From NCBI RefSeq assembly GCF_017591425.1, contig NW_024466512.1, positions 23,613,501 to 23,677,500 of the forward strand: DNA of 64,000 bases. Direction: 5' to 3'. This document shows positions 58,661 through 64,000 of the stretch, piece by piece. The position numbers and the translations under genes were made by a program. The notes beneath the pieces were generated by a model. The model saw nothing but the letters and a program-made list of their open reading frames with translations, ran no database searches and was not told the origin of the DNA. Position 1 is the first letter of the stretch. Each line of letters starts with the position of its first letter. Source of the stretch: Ochotona curzoniae (lineage: Eukaryota > Chordata > Mammalia > Lagomorpha > Ochotonidae).

Positions 58661-60991
58661 GAAAAGAAAATTTACACAATTGTGAGTGACAGGCAGAAAA
58701 TCACCTCAAGATAAGTGAGACAGTAAAAAAATATTTGAGGAAAATATGGCTAATGTAACTAGGCAAGCATAGTTTTGGCAAAGCTTGAATGTATATGCAC
58801 ATACACACTTATCTTGAAACCCAATGTACGATCATATAAAGGTAAGATCATTACCTTGACTGTTTGGTTTTAATCAAATATAAGAGAAAATCTAATTCCT
58901 TATGTGTTGAAATAAATTTGGGGGCTTCCATAGTGAGTTGTTGGGAAACTGAAAAATTCTGTAGGAAAAATTGACTCCTATATGTGAGCTGCCTCTGATG
59001 TGGAAGACATCTTGAAGTAATATGCAACTCTTGATGACACCTCTTCAACACTTAGTAAATCTGACCTCTCCTTTCATCTGTCATTATGTTGAATCACATG
59101 GCCCAGCAAGCAGCTAACACATTGCAGCAAACTCCACAACTGCGGGTTGGAAACATGTGCTCTCTCAAATTGATTAGTGATATTACCAGTGTTTAAACCC
59201 GTTTCCTGTAACCTTGGAGGATGAAGGTTACTTGACAGGAAGTCATTCTGCTGTCAACCAACAGGGCTGCCAATGCAATTCCTTGCATTTGTCCATGAAT
59301 AGAGAGGCAGCTGATTTTACTCTGGCCTAAAGCTTTTGCACATGTTGAGTAAAGCAGCATTTATTGTTATCATGGCAGTACCTAGTTTTGTGCATGTTGT
59401 TAAGATTTTTGAGTTCCCAAAAGTTTTGGCAAATGCTATCATGAAAACTGTTTTAGTTACAAATGGGCTTATTTTATGTTTAAAAAGTCCTTTTGTATTA
59501 ACCATGTCTTCAAGTCAATTTTGAAAAATCACCTCTTTGGGGGGTGGATAAAAAAGAAATCCCAAGAGACAACACATTTCCTCCAATAAATTGAAGTAAC
59601 TTTTTTCTTTGTATTGAAGATATTATTTGTTATACATTTTCCTTGTCATATTGAGCATTCCCAGATCATCATTTAAAACAGATTGGTAATTTGGCCCTTA
59701 ATTTTGGCACCTGTACATCTTTTAAAACTCTGGGCTGTGTTTGGAGACTTTACTACTCTGTAAGTTAATACCCTTTTAGGGCCTAAACACAACCATTAAC
59801 AGCAAACTGGCCTCTCAGGATGCTGAATAGAACTATTTTTTATATTTATTTGTTTAATCTTTATTAGCCAAAGTTTATCCAACAGCTCTAAAGGAGTGAT
59901 TTGCCCATGAGGCTTGGAGGTATTTTTAAATCTTTCCCTATAACTTCAGGATTAGGACAGAGTTTGATATTATAAGTACTTTAGGCTGCTTAAGACCTCA
60001 AGTCTGTTTCTAGGAATTCTTGAAAACTCGCCATAAGTTGTTCCCATTCCCTGACATATTAGGACTAAACAGTCTTGTGCTTTCATAGCTTTAGAAGACA
60101 GAGAGATCATCTGGTCAAAACCACTTGTTTTACAAGTAGGCAAAGTGAAGTACAAAGAGAGAAAGTGATTCAACTGCAGAAGTTTTAAGTTATTTCCTAT
60201 CAGCAATCGCTACTCTATAGCACAAGTCATCTAACACAAAAATTTCAAGAACCAATAGAAAGAATTCATACTGGTAAGAGTTTTATGAACTGTTATGTGG
60301 TGAGAAGCTGTTTTTAAGGGACTCTCTTATGTAGATGCCTACCCCTTCTATTGTTTTATTGTCCTTCTTCAGTTCTCCATTGTCAGGAGGGTTCCAGTCT
60401 TAAAGTTGAAGGGGTTTCAGTCCACATGCACCAGCATATGTTTCTGCACAACATCTAAGTACAGTGCCTGGCATGAGGTTGGCACTGAAAACTGTATATT
60501 GAAAGCATACACCAAAGTAACTGATCTAATGAACAGTAGCATTGTATTGAAAAAAAGAGCGTTATACTTAGGAGTCCGGATTCCCACCTTCTCATGGTAA
60601 CTCAGTCAAGAATGACAAATTATTTGAGTTATCATTGTTCTGAGATTATGTAACTAGTACTATTTTTAATGGTTTTGTGTCTATCTTAAGGTATTTGACT
60701 AATCTTTTGCTGGTTATTGGCTATCTGGACCTAGACTCAGAAAGGGATTTTAGATTCTTAGTTTTATGCTCTCTTGGAGGTTGTCTAGACTAATGAACTC
60801 CGTGAACCTTGCTTGATTTCTTTCCCTAGTAGGAAAATCACTAACTAGATGGGACTTAAGCATTTACAGAATAGTGCAGTCTCCCATATCATGAAATTGT
60901 CCAGTCATTTTTTAAAACGAGCTTAAAATGTTTTGCATTAAATACAAGTTCTTGTCTTAGCTTAATATTACCTCCTGTAAAAATTTTAACC
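58661..60991. other. Unique DNA
   Basis: No gene is recognised over 2.3 kb. The segment 59090-59300 has balanced composition and may be conserved non-coding sequence, but this is untested. Confidence 0.45.
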
Positions 60992-61317
60992 GGGCCCAAC
61001 GGCGTGGCCTAATGGCTAAAGTCCTTGCCTTGAACACACCAGGATCCCGTATGGGTGCCGGTTCTAATCCTGGCAGCCTCGCTTCCCATCCAGGTCCCTG
61101 CTTGTGGCTTGGGAAAGCAGTTGAGGACGGCCCAAAGCCTTGGGACCCTGCACCCACATGGGAGACCTGGAGGAAGTTCCTGGCTCCTGGCTTTGGATCG
61201 ACACAGCACTGGCCGTTGCGCTCACTTGGGGAGTGAGCCATTGGACAGAAGATCTTCCTCTCTGTCTGTTCTCCTCTCTGTATATCTGACTTTGTAATAA
61301 AAATAAATAAATCTGAA
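60992..61317 (+). mobile_element. Young CSINE, sense
   Basis: Head GGGCCCAACGGCGTGGCCTA, B box GGTTCTAATCC, tail TGTAATAAAAATAAATAAAT. AAAAATTTTAAC on the left and AAAAATTCTTAAC on the right form a slightly imperfect TSD. Confidence 0.9.
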
Positions 61318-62550
61318 AAAAAATTCTTAACTATGCATGGTTGTTCCAATATAGGGAATCATTGGAGTCAAATTGAATGTCTCTTCTGGAAGACTGCAAT
61401 TCATGAGCTTGTTTAATGCCTAAAATTGTGAGAGTTTGTTGGTAACACTATAACTAAATTCTAAGGAAACGTGAAGATTCCCTAACAGGCTGGTTCCATG
61501 ATCATTTCTTCCCACCCCAAAGTGTGTTTTTATCTTTTATAAGGTCCTGTGCTGAAATGTTTTTAAAGAGGAAGCTAATAAAAACATTTAATTTCTTTGT
61601 TGGTCTTTTGCCTTTCCAGAAGATAGTTTAAAATGACTAAATAAATACACAATAGCTTAGTATACTGTTGCTGTGCTCTAAACATTTCAGTGGCCATGAC
61701 CATTTGTTACCTCTCTCTAGATATTACTGAATGTTACAGTGGCACTAGAAAAAGTATGGTCAATGGATAGAAAACATTGAAATTACTACAGGCTTGAATG
61801 AAGTGAGTTCCTAGACCCCACCTTGGAATTATTGGATCAGAATCCCGAGGAATAACCCTCTGAGTCTGCCTTCTGTTAACTTCAAAAATCCTTTGGAATG
61901 ATAATGTTTGTGATGAAATCATATAAACCTTTAAAACTGATGTTAAAGATTTGCTGAAATGCTTGATCAACCGGTTTTTTTGCTCTTTATTTACTTTTGT
62001 TACTCTTAATCTTTTTCCAAGTTAAAATGTTTAATAATATTCTATCAGAGATTCTTAACTTATGTTATAATTAATTTTTGATCATTAGCAGTCAGTCTGT
62101 ATTAATGCCTTTATTGCCTTTTCCCCCTGAAGATCCAGTTAAAACATGGCCATTTTATAAGGACATTAATAAGTCTCCAAGTATAAAGCTTCCTCCTTTT
62201 TTATACACTGGGCTGATAATTTGTATCTCCTTATACATTGTGTTCATCTCGCACGTAAAAATGTAAATTATCTTTTCTTCATACCTGAAACCATTCATTA
62301 GCTCATCATGATCATTTTTAAGGAAAAATCTCTTTTTCTCAACTTTGTAAAAATCATGTAGTCATAGGTTAAGAAATGTTTCTTGAGCAAAAGATCGTCT
62401 CTCAATATAAAAACAACATACTCATCAGAATTTAGAGATCAGCCTTCTGCTGTCAGGTTGATTTCTTTGAGCAAGTCCTTTTATGTCTCAGGAAGTTAAT
62501 ATTTTAGTTAATAAAATAGAAGAGTTGAAACTAGCTCACTGTTCTCAATA
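61318..62550. other. Unique DNA
   Basis: No gene is recognised. Confidence 0.45.
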
Positions 62551-62554
62551 GATT

Positions 62555-62861
62555 TGTGTGGGCAATCACTTCTGAGTTGGTCTGCTACCTGGTGGGCGTG
62601 GCTTAGAACTTGTGCATGGCATGAGGCACAACAGCTTCCAGGCCTGTATGTGGAACATGGCCTCTGATATAATTGGAAGATCAGGGGAACCAGACATGTC
62701 TTATAGCCAATTACAGTGTCTTTGGAGTGCAGGGGTTCTGCCAGAAGATGCCCGCTTGTCCTCTCCTTTCTTGCCCTTTAAAAGCTGCAACCTGTGCATA
62801 ATAAAACCTGGACATTCTTCACCAGTTTGTCTCTGGTAGTTCTTTGGGCAAGTTGCCAGCA
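62555..62861 (+). mobile_element. Probable solo LTR of an endogenous retrovirus
   Basis: It starts TGTGTGGGCAATCAC and ends GTTGCCAGCA. Inside are a TATA-like TTTAAAAGC (62778) and an AATAAA poly(A) signal (62801) with a short GT-rich U5-like part after it. This is the U3-R-U5 order of a gammaretrovirus-like LTR. The 4-bp direct repeat GATT flanks it at 62551-62554 and 62862-62865. No gag, pol or env sequence adjoins it, consistent with recombination between two LTRs. It could still carry promoter activity. Confidence 0.55.
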
Positions 62862-62865
62862 GATT

Positions 62866-64000
62866 TATAGATGAATTCATTATTCATAGGCAAATGCCAG
62901 TTTGTGATGAAGTTTTCAGAAATGAGAGAACAGGAGGCAATTAAAATGAAACTAAATTCAAGTGGTTGTCATTTAAAATTTTTTATTATTATAGTGTCTG
63001 TAACTTTCTAAAATGGTGTTGATAATTGATCATAATTACACAAAAAGGGACTTCAAAAATCCTCTTGTGGCAAATCCAACTATTTCTATTTTTAAAGAAA
63101 TATTACTTGTTCCTAAAATTCATAATTATGTGAAGTAGTAGCTTAAATGTTCTCCAAGTCTCCCAGGGTTCAGATTCTCTATTCTGTGAATTTTGGTCTC
63201 ATCAAACTTTGACATAATCTTCCAGTTGATACCCATGTGCTTCAGCAACTGAACTTTGGCGTTCTAGAGGCTGACTGCCTTGCTCTGCTAGGCCACTGTT
63301 GAATCAGTACTTGCACATAGTGGTCAAGACTATGGCTGCTGGTAACTCTACTCTGGAAGAGAGGGTAGTCAAAGCTGGCCCAGGGACTGAATTTTCTTTT
63401 TGTCAGACATGCTCTGAAAGCTTTAGTCAAAAAATTGTGTAACTGAACCAAAATGAAGTTTTTCACATTTTCCCCAACTTAGCTGAGTTTTTGGTTCACT
63501 TTTAACAAGGCAATATTAAATCCAGACTGATGTTAATTATTGGTAAAGGAAATTTTTTTCTTAAGTGATGCATGTTTTCACATATAGTGTTGATCACTGT
63601 TGCAATCATAAAAGGATCTTTTCAGAAAAGTTTATCGAACATGTCCTCAGAATTGCTTCATTTTGTTTCAATTTCAGTCACCATGTCCCTCCTAATCCAC
63701 TAAGCACTGAGTCTGGCTGCTTTAGTATTCAGACTGAGGCTTTCAAGAGGATTTCTGCAACTAATTTTACAGTAGCATATCTTTCAATTATTAACACATT
63801 AAAGGCAATATACTTCTAGCTTAGAAGTCTGATGTTAATTGGCTTTGGGATATTTTATTTTAAAAACATTTTCCAACCATTTGAATGGTTTGGTTTCTCC
63901 ATTCAGAACTAAAGAAAACATTACTTCTGCCAGGAAAAGATTGTTCAGTGGGGCAGAAATTAGAGCCTTGGAGTTTACCTGTCAATCATGTATTTTCACA
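62866..64000. other. Unique DNA to the window end
   Basis: No gene is recognised. The 84-codon frame at 63565 lacks splice or domain support. Confidence 0.45.

Noticed and set aside
59336..59524. 62-codon hydrophobic frame suggesting a small membrane protein
   Set aside because: AT-rich chance hydrophobicity with no start context, splice sites or homology cue.
1..64000. CRISPR arrays, operons, bacterial promoters and origins
   Set aside because: The sequence is vertebrate nuclear DNA with SINEs, LINEs and a spliceosomal exon. No prokaryotic structure is present.

Overview
The window is nuclear DNA of a lagomorph, most likely a pika (Ochotona). About 27 copies or fragments of a tRNA-derived SINE of the lagomorph CSINE type are present. 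The young copies start with GGGCCCGGC, carry a Pol III B-box-like GGTTCTAATCC, and end in an A-rich AATAAATCTT tail. They sit among LINE-1 pieces with a shared lineage-specific 3' UTR. This assignment rests on recognising the repeats, not on a database search.

Almost all of the sequence looks like intron or intergenic DNA. One convincing protein-coding exon was found, at 3673-3834 on the plus strand. It is 162 nt long, phase 1 at both ends, with good splice sites, and encodes a helical, charged peptide that I could not assign to a gene. No promoter, first exon or last exon was recognised, so the window is probably a slice of a long gene. Most open frames in the region are chance frames or repeat remnants.

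Layout: 0-3 kb holds an antisense L1 3' UTR and three SINEs. The exon lies at 3.7 kb, followed by quiet intron-like DNA with a U2 snRNA fragment at 6.3 kb. At 7.4-10.3 kb is a discrete 2.9-kb GC-rich retrotransposed element with a poly(A) end, a 13-bp target-site duplication (TSD) and a 5' array of near-identical 257-bp CpG-rich monomers. A MaLR-like LTR lies at 11.8-12.2 kb. At 13.4-15.7 and 17.1-18.0 kb are two related L1 derivatives that lack nearly all of ORF2 and carry an internal segment resembling inverted ORF2. From 18 to 26 kb are unique DNA, SINEs, a possible ancient conserved element with a perfect CRE (19.2 kb) and a short interstitial telomeric tract (25.1 kb). From 26.8 to 40.2 kb are several old L1 blocks with nested SINEs. 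From 40 to 45 kb the sequence is mostly unique. From 45 to 54 kb are L1 pieces around a second, older copy of the GC-rich element body (46.8-48.7 kb). From 54 to 64 kb the DNA is mostly unique, with SINEs and a probable solo LTR at 62.6 kb.

The best candidate for an undescribed system is the 2.9-kb monomer-driven composite element. It appears to be non-autonomous and L1-dependent, resembling primate SVA in architecture. The second candidate is the ORF2-less, HAL1-like L1 family.
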